Positions 27,355-36,982 of a DNA stretch of 64,000 bases are shown here, piece by piece. Within the stretch, counting starts at the first letter, position 1. Each line of letters begins with the position of its first letter. Source of the DNA: Paenibacillus agri (GTDB lineage Bacteria > Bacillota > Bacilli > Paenibacillales > Paenibacillaceae); the NCBI RefSeq assembly GCF_013359945.1, contig NZ_JABWCS010000197.1, positions 1 to 64,000 of the forward strand. Direction: 5' to 3'. The notes under the pieces are model-generated. The model had not been told where the DNA came from. It did not search any database and saw only the letters and a list, made by a program, of their open reading frames with translations. The position numbers and the translations under genes are program-made.

Positions 27355-28314
27355 CTATTTCAACGGAAGTTGTTGACGTAATCCTGCAATGTCTCTTTTG
27401 GGCGGATTTCCAAAAAAGCGGCTGTAATCCCGATTAAATTGCGAGGGACTAGCATAGCCTACTAGATTGCAGGCTGTTGTCGCGTCCATTGCTCCAGATA
27501 CCATTAACCGTCTCGCTTCATGCAGACGAAGTGCTTTTTGATATTGTAGGGGACTCATTGAAGTAATGGACTTAAAGTGCACACGAAAAGTAGACTCACT
27601 CATATGTGCCATTTCCGCCAATTCCGCAACTTTCATGGGATGGGAATAATGATTACGGAGCCAAGCGACCGCCTTCGTAACCAGATTGACTTCCGAACCT
27701 GCAAAACCAAGTTCAGCGATCCGAGCTCCAATAGGACTGCGCAGAACACGTAGCAAAATCTCATCCATTACAAGGGGGCCGAGCAATTCGGCATCACTGG
27801 TATTGGTTAGACATTCTACAAGCCTTGAGGTAGCGTTAATCATTCCTGCATCGGCATTAAGAACATAACCGGCACTCCATTTCGTTACGGCAGGCACTCC
27901 ATTTGGATATACTCTGAGCGCTAATTCAGCAATTTTTTGCGGGTCAAGTACCAGCTTCACACTTAAATAAGGCTCCGAGCGGCTAGCGTGAGTAACCTTC
28001 AAAGCAATCGGCAGCGCAACAGGGAGCATAAGGATTTGCGATTGAGCGAATTGATAGACCTCTTGCCCCACTGTCACTGTCTTAGCCCCTTGTGCAACAA
28101 TTAACATGGAGGGCAAGTCGAAAGATTTGACCTCGTCCTTACTTGCTGCAGAATAACGGCCCACAGACAAAGCAGGAATACGTTGTCTAAAGGTCCCATC
28201 ATACGGAGTATGGTCACTAATCAACTTGGCCAAGCGAAGCGTCTCTACAGCAAGCGATTCCTTGATGCTACCGTTCGCAGGTATAGCCAATGTATGTTCG
28301 GATTGGAATGTCAT
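27355..28314 (-). CDS. AraC family regulator with AraC_N cupin-like domain
   Basis: A 319-residue protein. Residues about 20-180 match the AraC-type N-terminal domain (PF06719), including SMLIVAQGAKTVTVGQEVYQF and the PYLSVKLVLDPQKIAEL strand. The C-terminal AraC HTH runs about 210-305, with VAELAEMAHMSESTFRVHFKSITSMSPLQYQKALRL and CNLVGYASPSQFNRDYSRFFG. Proteins of this type often sit beside, and control, an SDR or aldo-keto reductase gene, as here. Confidence 0.9.
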   Translation of the reverse strand: MTFQSEHTLAIPANGSIKESLAVETLRLAKLISDHTPYDGTFRQRIPALSVGRYSAASKDEVKSFDLPSMLIVAQGAKTVTVGQEVYQFAQSQILMLPVALPIALKVTHASRSEPYLSVKLVLDPQKIAELALRVYPNGVPAVTKWSAGYVLNADAGMINATSRLVECLTNTSDAELLGPLVMDEILLRVLRSPIGARIAELGFAGSEVNLVTKAVAWLRNHYSHPMKVAELAEMAHMSESTFRVHFKSITSMSPLQYQKALRLHEARRLMVSGAMDATTACNLVGYASPSQFNRDYSRFFGNPPKRDIAGLRQQLPLK

Positions 28315-28462
28315 AAGTACAATAGCACCTCCAATGGCTCTATCCTGTATTGTTTCATATGTTTTGACATGTATCCCGGTCCATTAGAAATGGGACTATG
28401 TAAACAATAATACAATTTCATAAAAGTTTATATCAGTATAATTTTAAAGTTGCTTCTCATAG

Positions 28463-28527
28463 AAAAAAACCTTCAAGCGGTAATGCCATGCTGCAATCAC
28501 AAGGCATCCGCTTGAAGGTTTTTTTTA
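28463..28527. terminator. Bidirectional-looking terminator after the GH38 gene
   Basis: AACCTTCAAGCGG (28468-28480) pairs perfectly with CCGCTTGAAGGTT (28508-28520), with an A-run on the left and a T-run on the right. It ends the GH38 gene at 28592. The rest of 28315-28591 shows nothing else I can assign. Confidence 0.88.
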
Positions 28528-28591
28528 CATTTACCGATTCTCCAGACAATAGGCTACTCCGGTGAAAATTCGTTTTTCGTCTTTCTTAACC

Positions 28592-31255
28592 CTATGCTTC
28601 TAATATAACCAGCAAATGCCGCACTTGCTTGGCACCAAGGTTGATGTGTAACGTGCCTACATCCTGGGTAGCCAATGGATTCAGCTGCTCCTCCAGAACA
28701 TTGGACTCGTACGCTTCCGCAATCACTCTGCCTGGAAAGCTCAAGCGAGCCTCTGCATTGTCCTCCTTCACATTCCTTACCCGCACAATGATGCCCTTAC
28801 TTATCTCCGCCGGTTTCACATCGAAAATATGAACATGTTCACCCTCAAAAGTGATGAATTGCCCTGCTTCTTCCTGCTTGCAATCCAGAACAGGCGTGGC
28901 ATAGATTTGTGATACACCTTGAGTGGAAGCTTCAGTAATGGCTGATGGTTCGAATGCACGATAAGTCGACAGCACATAAGTAAAAGAATTAAAACCAGGC
29001 TGGCGCGCTCTAAAGTTCGTTTCCCAGTAGTTATTCATAGGCCAAGCCAACAGTAAGGGATTGCCCGACTTGTCAATTTGCTTGTGCTCTCTGCCGAAAT
29101 TGAAATCCCCTACTTGCACCAAAGGCGCATCGGGGCAAACCAGTGTTACACCATGGTCGCCGTCGAATAGGGAAACGCTTTTGTCCACGGTCACAAAATC
29201 TCTGCATACACCCGGCAGCTGCTGCTCATCCAGCTCCACAAGCTGTCCGGCAGTATCGTAGAAGCATCGCCAGTCTCGCAAATTGAGCGGAATCGCGAAA
29301 TACGTTCCTTCCGGAGTGGTGATGTCTTGCTTCATATAAGATACTTTGATCTCAATCTCCGGACGGTAGCTGAATAGCGTGAAGCGCTGCTCCAGATTAT
29401 CCACGCCAGGCGCATCCCACCGCAGCACCAGTGTTGCATCATTTGCTCCCTGCTCAACGAAACAGTCGAGCAAGCGGGAATACGTCTGCCTTGCGGCAGG
29501 CCAGTCGTTATTCCAGCAGCTGATGCTATTATTGCCTTTCTCAACATCCCGCGAAAAAATAGTTTGTCTGCTATTTTCAGCAGCGGTCGTGTCAATCGTC
29601 TCCTGAACATATTGGAACAACGTCCACGGACTGGACAAATCAAGCGTTTCCCAGCCGTTTTGCTTGTCATACAAGCTCAGAATTCTTCCCCGAACGGGAT
29701 CGAATTGTATCCGGTGATACGGAGACTCAATATGACCGTCTAGTACTTTGATTTCAAATCCCCGATTCATCGCACTAAACGGATCGTTCCATTGCTCCTT
29801 GGAGCCGGGAAAAGCTTCAAGATTTGCAGCCTGCTCCGCCTTCTGCAGCTTATCGAACGGAATTTTACGCCAGCTGAACGGCGGCAGTTCAATCACGCCA
29901 TAGCTCTCTCCGCCAGTAAGACGATCGTTGTTCATAAGCACTTGCCTCATTCTGTCGGCGCTCAGATGCCGTCCAGGCGCTCGAAAGCTTGAAGGAACCC
30001 GCAGGTCATGCTTGATTGGAGCCGATGAATAGTTCACAAGCATAATCCCCTCGGGGTTATCCCCCTGAATCGGATTTGCGGTGAGCTGCTCCAGTTGGCT
30101 TCCAAGCAAGTAGCCAGTTAGACTATTGCCTTGGTACGCGTAGTGCGCTTTGTGTGCCCATTGAATATCAACATTCAAATGATCGGGATCGGCGATGGCG
30201 TTAAATGCCCCCCAGGTGTGTTCGTCGTATAAATGGATTTGCTCCCAAGCTTGCCGTTTGATCGCCGGATATCTTCCATCGGCCTCCCCTTGGAAGGCTT
30301 CCAGCAGCTCGACTGCCTTCATCCCTTGCTTCGTGCGGCGATTCAGCTTCGTTTCCTTGGCTGCACTGCCGGAACCAAAGTTCCAATAGTCTGTCCAATC
30401 CCCGGCATATGTAGGAAGCTCCTCCGTATGCTTGCGTACCCTTGCGTACAGCTGCTCCGGCGTCACGAATGAAATTCGCTGTTCGCGCGACTCACTGTTC
30501 CATTGTTTGATGAGGTCTGCCAAATCCTGATCCGGCGGGTTGTTATCGTATAGCGGCAGATTGGTTGCGGTTAAATAGACGAAATCGAATGGATAGTCTG
30601 GATTATCCTCGATCTTCTTTAAATATTGGGCAAGACCTTCCGCCATAAGCTCCGTGTTTTTATCGTTTACATTACAAATTTGGCTGAACAGAGAATAATG
30701 CTCACCGTTGAACGTCAGCAGCTTTCTATGATCAGGCGTCTCCCAGTGGAAAGCGTTCGGCCTTTTGAAGGGAACGGTACCCATATGGATGTTGATTCCC
30801 ATGATGAAGAACTCTACACCGGCATCAAGCAGCAATTGGCTGTAAGGCCACGGCTGACCATTGACATCATGGTGAATAGCCGTGGTGATATCGATCCCAA
30901 ATCGGCTGCGCAGCTCCTTGATGGGCTGCAGCATACGAGCCGTTTGCTCCGCACTCACAAGCGGTGTTGTATGCAGGAACGAAGCGGAGATGCTCATTTG
31001 CCCATTGTGCAGATAACGGCGGAACTGCTCAACCTGTTTTTCGGTTGCATCTTCCAGCCACCTCAGCACAGGGTAACCGGATTCACAGGTCCAGCGGAAT
31101 TTATTCTCCTCCGCCCAATTCTCGGTCGCTTCGCATAATTGCAGGGCCTGATCGATATATTTCTTTTGCAGCTCCAGTAGAATAGGCTGCGCATGAGTAT
31201 AGCCGATATCCAAATGGCTGTGGTGAAGCACAAGTATTTCTTTAATTTTTGACAC
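28592..31255 (-). CDS. GH38-family alpha-mannosidase-like glycosidase
   Basis: A large cytoplasmic glycosidase of about 887 residues. The N-terminal catalytic domain has HHSHLDIGYT (about 11-20), with His and Asp zinc ligands, and the probable nucleophile Asp in IHHDVNGQPWPY. Another metal-site segment is YDEHTWGAFNA. A beta-rich C-terminal region follows. The best start is the GTG at 31255, since GGAGG lies seven bases before it; the ATG at 31273 precedes that site and has none. The family removes alpha-mannose residues, but the HSHxDxGYT form differs from the HTHxD of classical alpha-mannosidases, so the true substrate is open. A GH95-like gene lies upstream. Confidence 0.9.
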   Translation of the reverse strand: MSKIKEILVLHHSHLDIGYTHAQPILLELQKKYIDQALQLCEATENWAEENKFRWTCESGYPVLRWLEDATEKQVEQFRRYLHNGQMSISASFLHTTPLVSAEQTARMLQPIKELRSRFGIDITTAIHHDVNGQPWPYSQLLLDAGVEFFIMGINIHMGTVPFKRPNAFHWETPDHRKLLTFNGEHYSLFSQICNVNDKNTELMAEGLAQYLKKIEDNPDYPFDFVYLTATNLPLYDNNPPDQDLADLIKQWNSESREQRISFVTPEQLYARVRKHTEELPTYAGDWTDYWNFGSGSAAKETKLNRRTKQGMKAVELLEAFQGEADGRYPAIKRQAWEQIHLYDEHTWGAFNAIADPDHLNVDIQWAHKAHYAYQGNSLTGYLLGSQLEQLTANPIQGDNPEGIMLVNYSSAPIKHDLRVPSSFRAPGRHLSADRMRQVLMNNDRLTGGESYGVIELPPFSWRKIPFDKLQKAEQAANLEAFPGSKEQWNDPFSAMNRGFEIKVLDGHIESPYHRIQFDPVRGRILSLYDKQNGWETLDLSSPWTLFQYVQETIDTTAAENSRQTIFSRDVEKGNNSISCWNNDWPAARQTYSRLLDCFVEQGANDATLVLRWDAPGVDNLEQRFTLFSYRPEIEIKVSYMKQDITTPEGTYFAIPLNLRDWRCFYDTAGQLVELDEQQLPGVCRDFVTVDKSVSLFDGDHGVTLVCPDAPLVQVGDFNFGREHKQIDKSGNPLLLAWPMNNYWETNFRARQPGFNSFTYVLSTYRAFEPSAITEASTQGVSQIYATPVLDCKQEEAGQFITFEGEHVHIFDVKPAEISKGIIVRVRNVKEDNAEARLSFPGRVIAEAYESNVLEEQLNPLATQDVGTLHINLGAKQVRHLLVILEA

Positions 31256-31301
31256 AGACTTTCCTCCTGACATGCTTAGATTTGCTCTCGTTACTGCGTA
31301 A

Positions 31302-31556
31302 CTATATAGATTGAACTTAGAATTCTTACACGGGGTTTGATCATCATTGCGGAAAACGTTTGGACTTTCGGCCGCTGTTGTCCCCAGATTTCTTTGATTA
31401 GACCGCTTCTAGCGGTTGAAATCTGGAGACAGCGTATGCTTCCGGTGCGGGCTCCTGTGGAAAGCTTTCAGGCGATCGCTTTCGCTCCTACAGTTCCAAA
31501 CTTCCCCCTCCATTCCTTCTCGCTATTTGTTGTTTTCTTTTACTCGTCTTATATAG
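31302..31556. repeat. MITE-like repeat, full copy C
   Basis: Starts with CTATATAGATTGAAC and ends with ACTCGTCTTATATAG. It shares the whole interior of copy A, including the hairpin AACCGCT-like core (GACCGCTTCTAGCGGTT), GGCGATCGCTTTCGCTCCTA and CAGTTCCAA. It lies upstream of the GH38 gene, about 30 bases from its start region. Confidence 0.78.
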
Positions 31557-31646
31557 AATTTTTATATCTACATAGAACGAATTCACAAAACAAACATAGC
31601 CAAGAAAAAAGAGAGCTTATATAAGAAGGATCAAAGTGTAATTAAC

Positions 31647-31822
31647 GGCATTTTCGTACCTTAAATCCTCTGCAGTTAGGGGTTAGTGGAGATTAAGTGC
31701 AATATTGTACCTTAAATCTTCCATAATAGCCCATCGAGCGTGTTTTTTCCAAAACAAGATACAAAAACGCCCTTATTACCCTTATTTACCTATATTAAAG
31801 AAAAATAAGGTACAAAAATGCC
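31647..31822. repeat. Second repeat type with nested inverted repeats
   Basis: GGCATTTTCGTACCTTA (31647-31663) and TAAGGTACAAAAATGCC (31806-31822) are inverted repeats matching at 16 of 17 bases. Inside, a weaker copy of the same motif appears on each side: ATTGTACCTTAAATC near 31702-31717 and GATACAAAAACGCCC near 31758-31772. No coding frame. It lies between copies C and D of the first repeat. Confidence 0.65.
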
Positions 31823-31878
31823 TTTAGTTGAGGAGATGGCCCTCTTTTTTCACTGTATGGCGACTAGTGAAGGGGAAT

Positions 31879-32036
31879 ATACCGCTTCTAGCGGTTGAAA
31901 TCTGGAGACAACGTATGCTTCCGATGCGAGCTTTCCGGTGGAAAGCTTTCAGGCGATCACTTTCGCTCCTACAGTTCCAAACTTCCCCCTTCGTTCCTCA
32001 TCGCTTTCGTTACTATCTTTTGTTCATCTTGTATAG
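31879..32036. repeat. MITE-like repeat, left-truncated copy D
   Basis: From ATACCGCTTCTAGCGGTTG to GTTCATCTTGTATAG it follows copy A closely. The left terminal repeat and first arm of the long hairpin are missing. It ends 11 bases before the stop of the GH95-like gene at 32048. Confidence 0.75.
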
Positions 32037-32047
32037 TAGTTTTATAT

Positions 32048-34216
32048 CTAATGTCCCAGCAGCCTATAAGACTTGCCGGCTTCTGTATTAAAAGAGATGA
32101 TGTTCCCAGACAACTGCCACTCAACTTCCCTTTGCTGATCACCAGCGCCATCTTTTTCTATAATAGAGAACTCGCCGTTTGACCATGGATTCAAGATGCT
32201 GCAGATCCTGCCCTTCTCACTAGTAAGGTCAATATACGTCACCTTTCCTTCCGACAGCTCGCTAGATACAAGAAATGCTCCAACGGCTCTCAGGTTATGG
32301 AAACGGGCAGCCTTCTCCTGCGGCCAAACCGGGAACAGCTTGATCACCTGCTCATGGCTTTGCAGCAGCATTTCGTTGATAGCAGAAGGTACGCCACTAC
32401 AGCATTCAATGCCCCCTCCGCCGAAGAAAATAAACAGATTCGGAAAGCTATGCTCCGAGCATTGGCGGCGGAGCTCGCGAAGAATAGTCTCAGGATCATA
32501 ACCGACACGCGCGGCGGCGGTGAATATGGTTGGAAAGCCGTTATAATCCGTCCAGCGGTTCAACACCGTAATCGTATCCTTGGCAATCTGCAGAAGCTGT
32601 GGATCTGAATCTAGGCCAATCCCGCCAGCAGGCCATATGTGCTGGATGGCGAGCGTATTGTCCCCCCACCATTCATGTCCTTGCTCCGTTAAGCGGAATA
32701 TCGTTTTCCCTTCGCGCTCAAACGTCGGATAATCGCTGATATGCTCCAAGATATGAGTCCACTTCTCATGACGATCCCCATCAAGCTGCAATTGCCCAGA
32801 AATATCGAGCAGCCCTTTGAATAGCATCCGAATAAGCGCTAATGAAAGAATAGGATTCATATCCTCCAGGCCGCGGTCCCAATCCTCATTGTCATGCGAC
32901 TCTGTATAGGTTCCGACTTCATGAATGGCATCACGGTAAATCACGTAACGGCCATCCTCGAAGGTCAGGTAATCCTCCCAGAAATTCGCCACCTCAATCA
33001 TGAACGGGTAAACGAAGCGGGCATATTCCAAATCATACGTATAGTAAAACCGCATCAGCATGTTGACTGTACTTAGCGCCGAATTACTCTTCTGCCCCAA
33101 AAACATGTGTCCGTTCTCATAAGGCGTATTACATAGTGCTGTAGGTAACCCTTTCGGGCCAATACCAACATCGTAATAGATCCCTCTACATCCCAAATAC
33201 TCCTCTGCATACCGGCGACCGTTCACCATATACTCCAGCAGCGGTGTATCATACGGTTCACTCAGCTCAATGTGGTTGGACGAATACACGCCCCACCAAG
33301 GAGCCTGGTAATTGTAATTCAAATGATAGTCTCCCGCCCATTCCGGGTTATCTGTCGTGATCCAATTGCCGAATAATCCTGGCGCGAACTTCTTGTTGCG
33401 GCTGCAGCAAGCCATAATATAATGGGAGCCGTACCAGAACTTCTCTAGCAGTTCATCCCCGATTTCAATGGCAGACTTTGCCCAGAACCCGCTCCACCAG
33501 TCGGTGTGCTCTGAACGCAGCGAAGCAATCCGCTTCTCGTCGATAAGACCCGCTCTGCTAATCGACTCCTGTAAGTAGTTGTACTCATCATGGTTCGTCA
33601 CCACGGAGGCAACGATATATTGTTTGGTTCCAGGCTGTAGTTCAAAGGAATGACTTCCTGACGAGCTGCACATAGCAATAGCGCCTTCCGTTGGCCATTC
33701 GATGCCTTCACCGGTAAATTTACGTACCGCCCACGCAGTATCGCCATCCTGTCCCTGCTCCGTTTCCGAGCCATTTCCGGTCTGCACCCACAGATCCAGC
33801 GTAACGGAAACGGCTTGCTTTTCACTGCTCAGCTCCACGATTAACACATTTTCCAGGGATGAAATCCAGGAGGTCATCTTGACCGACGCTGCCGCTCCAT
33901 GAAATGTCGATACAATAGTTGCTTCATCCAGTCGCTGCTCGCTATAATACGAAGCATTGGCCAGATCGGGTATATGAACATCAATCCCGCCGAGCAAGCA
34001 CGGGCTACCATTCGAATACATCAGCTGCGCTTTCCAGAAATCATTTTTCGAGATCCATATGCGCTGCTGTTCAGGCTTTCCGCTAATAGTGACACCGAGA
34101 TCGCCATTGCCAATGACCGGGCTATCGACGACCTTGTCTGTAGGGACAATTTTCGGAGGCTCCGTAAAGATTCCCTTATACTTCTCCACTCTTTGTTTCC
34201 ATTCCACAGCTTCCAT
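32048..34216 (-). CDS. GH95-like alpha-L-fucosidase-type glycosidase
   Basis: About 722 residues. The N-terminal beta domain has the marks of GH95/GH65-type enzymes (PVIGNGDLGVTISGKPEQQRIWISKNDFW, about 36-65). The central alpha-helical barrel includes GDYHLNYNYQAPWWGVYSSNH, YDVGIGPKGLPTA and HEVGTYTESHDNEDWDRGLEDMNPILSLALIR. These match the GH95 fold loosely, so the substrate (fucose or another alpha-sugar) is uncertain. The ATG at 34216 has GGTGG about eight bases upstream; GTG codons at 34231 are alternatives. It follows the binding-protein gene by about 80 bases and probably belongs to its operon. No signal peptide, so it acts on imported oligosaccharides. Confidence 0.78.
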   Translation of the reverse strand: MEAVEWKQRVEKYKGIFTEPPKIVPTDKVVDSPVIGNGDLGVTISGKPEQQRIWISKNDFWKAQLMYSNGSPCLLGGIDVHIPDLANASYYSEQRLDEATIVSTFHGAAASVKMTSWISSLENVLIVELSSEKQAVSVTLDLWVQTGNGSETEQGQDGDTAWAVRKFTGEGIEWPTEGAIAMCSSSGSHSFELQPGTKQYIVASVVTNHDEYNYLQESISRAGLIDEKRIASLRSEHTDWWSGFWAKSAIEIGDELLEKFWYGSHYIMACCSRNKKFAPGLFGNWITTDNPEWAGDYHLNYNYQAPWWGVYSSNHIELSEPYDTPLLEYMVNGRRYAEEYLGCRGIYYDVGIGPKGLPTALCNTPYENGHMFLGQKSNSALSTVNMLMRFYYTYDLEYARFVYPFMIEVANFWEDYLTFEDGRYVIYRDAIHEVGTYTESHDNEDWDRGLEDMNPILSLALIRMLFKGLLDISGQLQLDGDRHEKWTHILEHISDYPTFEREGKTIFRLTEQGHEWWGDNTLAIQHIWPAGGIGLDSDPQLLQIAKDTITVLNRWTDYNGFPTIFTAAARVGYDPETILRELRRQCSEHSFPNLFIFFGGGGIECCSGVPSAINEMLLQSHEQVIKLFPVWPQEKAARFHNLRAVGAFLVSSELSEGKVTYIDLTSEKGRICSILNPWSNGEFSIIEKDGAGDQQREVEWQLSGNIISFNTEAGKSYRLLGH

Positions 34217-34295
34217 GTAAGGTTCCACCACCAGTTTTTAATGTTCAAAATCATGCCCGCCCCCCTAGAAGGAACATAGCGGGCATGATCGCTAA

Positions 34296-35957
34296 TTATT
34301 TATTCGCTGCACGTCTTTCCTCATATCTCTTCAACGCATCGTCATAGATCTTAAGAACTTTATCGAGATCGCCTGTTTTCTTAATCTTAGCCTGGAAATC
34401 AGCCCATTTATCAAAGCTTTCTTTGCCATTCACGAATTTGTTCTGCATCTCTGCTACATACGTATTTACCGGCGACATGACTGAGGTGATCTGCTCGCGT
34501 TCATCATCTGTAAATTCAAGGCTAGGCTCGAAAATCATTGGAGGTACGTAATCATTAGGGAACGGCATATTTTGGAACGCAGTTTCCCATGGTTCTTCAA
34601 CCAGTTTGCCATCTACAATACCTGAGTCCTTAGGCGCAAAATCAACGAATGCTCTCGTATCAATGGCCATTTGCAGACCAGGACGGTAGGAGCTGCTTGA
34701 TCTCGTTCCGTATTTATCGCCTTCAATCCATGGGTTCTCCGCATGTTTAATCGAATCCACAAAGGTTGGTTTGCCGCTGGCATCTTTGGTGTAGCTCGTA
34801 CCTTCAATCCCCCAAGTAATCAGGTTTATAATTTCCGGTTTATATTGCAAATCCAACAGCTTCACTAAATCCTTCACATTCTTAGCCTTCGGACTGACCA
34901 CCATCACCGCACCCGAGCTAACTCCGACGGAGCTGAAGTCGTTCACACTTTGCCATGCTTTCCCGTATTTCGGATTATCGGGGAATAGCGAAATGACGAA
35001 CTTCTCCCCTCCCGTTGATGCGCGATTCCAGTCACCCGGGAAGGTAAACCAGTTGGACAGCAAAATGAAGTTCGTGCCGCTCATTGCTTTTTTCTTAATA
35101 GCATCGGTTTTATCCGAGAACACCTCAGGATCTAGCAGCTTATCCGCATACAGCTTATTGGCAAACTGCAGCGCTTCCTTATACGATTCTTCGAACGGTC
35201 CGTAAACATAATTTTTTCCGTTCCAATAGATGGATGTGCCTCCATTGTGGTTAGCATAAAAGAGTGGATCGAAAGAACCGCTTTGCGTATTCACCGGGTA
35301 GGAGTTCGGATATTTCTCTTTTAACGTTTTTGCGGCTGCATACAGCTCATCGATCGTGCTTGGAATATTGATACCTTCCTTTTGAAAAATATCATATCGA
35401 TAGGTTACCGGCGAGTATACGCCCATACCTTTATCTTTTGCTTGCCTTGGAAGGTCAATATTCCATAATCCATAGAACTGTCCATCTGAGCGGATCGCCT
35501 TGATTTTCCCATCGGTCGCTTGGTCGATTAAGCTCATATAGTTAGGCAGAAGGTCTTTATACTCGCTCAGCTCCAGGAACGTGCCCTCTGTTTCATATTG
35601 CTTAAAGAGGTCTTTGCTCATGACCATGAACAAATCTGTCGTATCACCGCTCGCCAGCAGCAGCTTGGATTTCTCCTCGTATTCGCCAATCGGGATGTAA
35701 TTATATTTAATGTCCAATTTCTTACCCGTTAGCGCTTCCATCTGTTTAATCCATTCCTTGTGCACCATAGAATCTTCTATTTTGGCGCCAAAGGAAGGTA
35801 AGGTTACAGAAAAGCTTAGCGTTCCAGCTTGCTCCGCAGTGTCACTGTTTCCCGAATTTGTGGAAGTAGCGTTAGAGCTGCATCCTGCCAAGATGGTTCC
35901 TACGCTTAATACACCTGCAAGCAATAAAGAAGATAATTTGAAGCGTTGTCTCATCAT
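34296..35957 (-). CDS. LplA-type ABC substrate-binding lipoprotein
   Basis: About 553 residues, the large LplA/YtcQ-type binding protein. The signal peptide MRQRFKLSSLLLAGVLSVGT leads to lipobox LAGC-SSN. The ATG pair at 35957/35954 has GGAGGGG upstream; the longer frame to 36002 contains this site inside it and is not the start. Segments such as KLDIKYNYIPIGEYEEKSKLLLASGDTTDLF are typical of the family. It is the third gene of the transporter unit, after both permeases. Confidence 0.92.
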   Translation of the reverse strand: MMRQRFKLSSLLLAGVLSVGTILAGCSSNATSTNSGNSDTAEQAGTLSFSVTLPSFGAKIEDSMVHKEWIKQMEALTGKKLDIKYNYIPIGEYEEKSKLLLASGDTTDLFMVMSKDLFKQYETEGTFLELSEYKDLLPNYMSLIDQATDGKIKAIRSDGQFYGLWNIDLPRQAKDKGMGVYSPVTYRYDIFQKEGINIPSTIDELYAAAKTLKEKYPNSYPVNTQSGSFDPLFYANHNGGTSIYWNGKNYVYGPFEESYKEALQFANKLYADKLLDPEVFSDKTDAIKKKAMSGTNFILLSNWFTFPGDWNRASTGGEKFVISLFPDNPKYGKAWQSVNDFSSVGVSSGAVMVVSPKAKNVKDLVKLLDLQYKPEIINLITWGIEGTSYTKDASGKPTFVDSIKHAENPWIEGDKYGTRSSSSYRPGLQMAIDTRAFVDFAPKDSGIVDGKLVEEPWETAFQNMPFPNDYVPPMIFEPSLEFTDDEREQITSVMSPVNTYVAEMQNKFVNGKESFDKWADFQAKIKKTGDLDKVLKIYDDALKRYEERRAANK

Positions 35958-36079
35958 TACCCCTCCTGAAAACATAGTCATCTTTTTGTCTTTCATTAAC
36001 AATTACAGGGTACGTGCTATGCCGCTATGCTCAGGTCTCTTTTCTAATAACCACCACTCCTCTCAGCTGCCTCGGAAAA

Positions 36080-36979
36080 TCAACCTTTAACAGCACCAAT
36101 CATGACACCTTTCACAAAATATTTTTGGAGGAACGGATAGATCACCATGATGGGGAACATCGCAATAACAACAATCGCCATTTGAATATTTTTCGCATTC
36201 ACATTCATTTGTGCCAGCATCGCTTGCATGACTTCTGTTCCGGTTCCGGAATCGAAGGAAAGGGAGAATAAATATTTTCTTAGGATCAACTGTAATGGAT
36301 ACTTATTCTCGTCCTGAAGATACACCAGTGCTTCAAACCATCCATTCCAGCTGCCAACAATGCCGAATAGAGCAAATGTCGCCAGAAGCGGCTTGGAGAG
36401 CGGCAAATAAATTTTGGTTAAGATTTGAATATCGTTAGCCCCATCAATAACAGCGGATTCGCGCAAATCGGCTGGTATGGATTGATAAAAGGACCTGAAC
36501 AAAAATACATTAAACGCAGATACACAGCCGGGGATAATCATGATCCAATAGGTATCAAGCAAATGAAGACTCCGTGCGAGCAAATAAGAAGGGATCAAGC
36601 CGCCACTAAAGAACATCGTAATGACCAGAAAGATCGAAAGAAATTTTTTGGCCATGAAGTCCGGGAGCGTCAGCGGATACGCCATTAATGAGGTAAAAGT
36701 CAGCATGAACAAGGTGGAACCCAGTGCATATATAATGGAATGCGCGTAGCCCGAATACAGAAATGGGTCCTGGAAAATATATTTGTAACCGCCTACATTA
36801 AAGCCCTTCGGAAAAATCGTAATATCCCCTCTAAGAATAGGTTCAGAACTGCTTAAAGAAACTGCAATGACGTGCAAGAATGGATATAGCATGACCACAC
36901 ATAGCAGCAGCATCAACAAAATATTGAACACATCAAATATTTTTGAACCAATACTTTCTTTACCTACCATGTCCCGCAC
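36080..36979 (-). CDS. LplC/YtcP-type ABC permease
   Basis: A 299-residue permease with about six membrane segments; the EAA motif is DLRESAVIDGANDIQILTKIYLPLSKP (about 180-206). It begins MVGKESIGSKIFDVFNILLMLLLCVVMLYPFLHV and ends QKYFVKGVMIGAVKG. It lies four bases behind its partner. Confidence 0.94.
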   Translation of the reverse strand: MRDMVGKESIGSKIFDVFNILLMLLLCVVMLYPFLHVIAVSLSSSEPILRGDITIFPKGFNVGGYKYIFQDPFLYSGYAHSIIYALGSTLFMLTFTSLMAYPLTLPDFMAKKFLSIFLVITMFFSGGLIPSYLLARSLHLLDTYWIMIIPGCVSAFNVFLFRSFYQSIPADLRESAVIDGANDIQILTKIYLPLSKPLLATFALFGIVGSWNGWFEALVYLQDENKYPLQLILRKYLFSLSFDSGTGTEVMQAMLAQMNVNAKNIQMAIVVIAMFPIMVIYPFLQKYFVKGVMIGAVKG

Positions 36980-36982
36980 CCC

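Noticed and set aside
30626-31138. A 170-codon plus-strand frame inside the first GH38 gene
   Set aside because: Shadow of the GH38 reading frame; no ribosome site or motif.
31337-32182. Open frames inside the repeat copies C and D
   Set aside because: They come from the repeat itself, differ between copies by frame and stops, and have no start signals.
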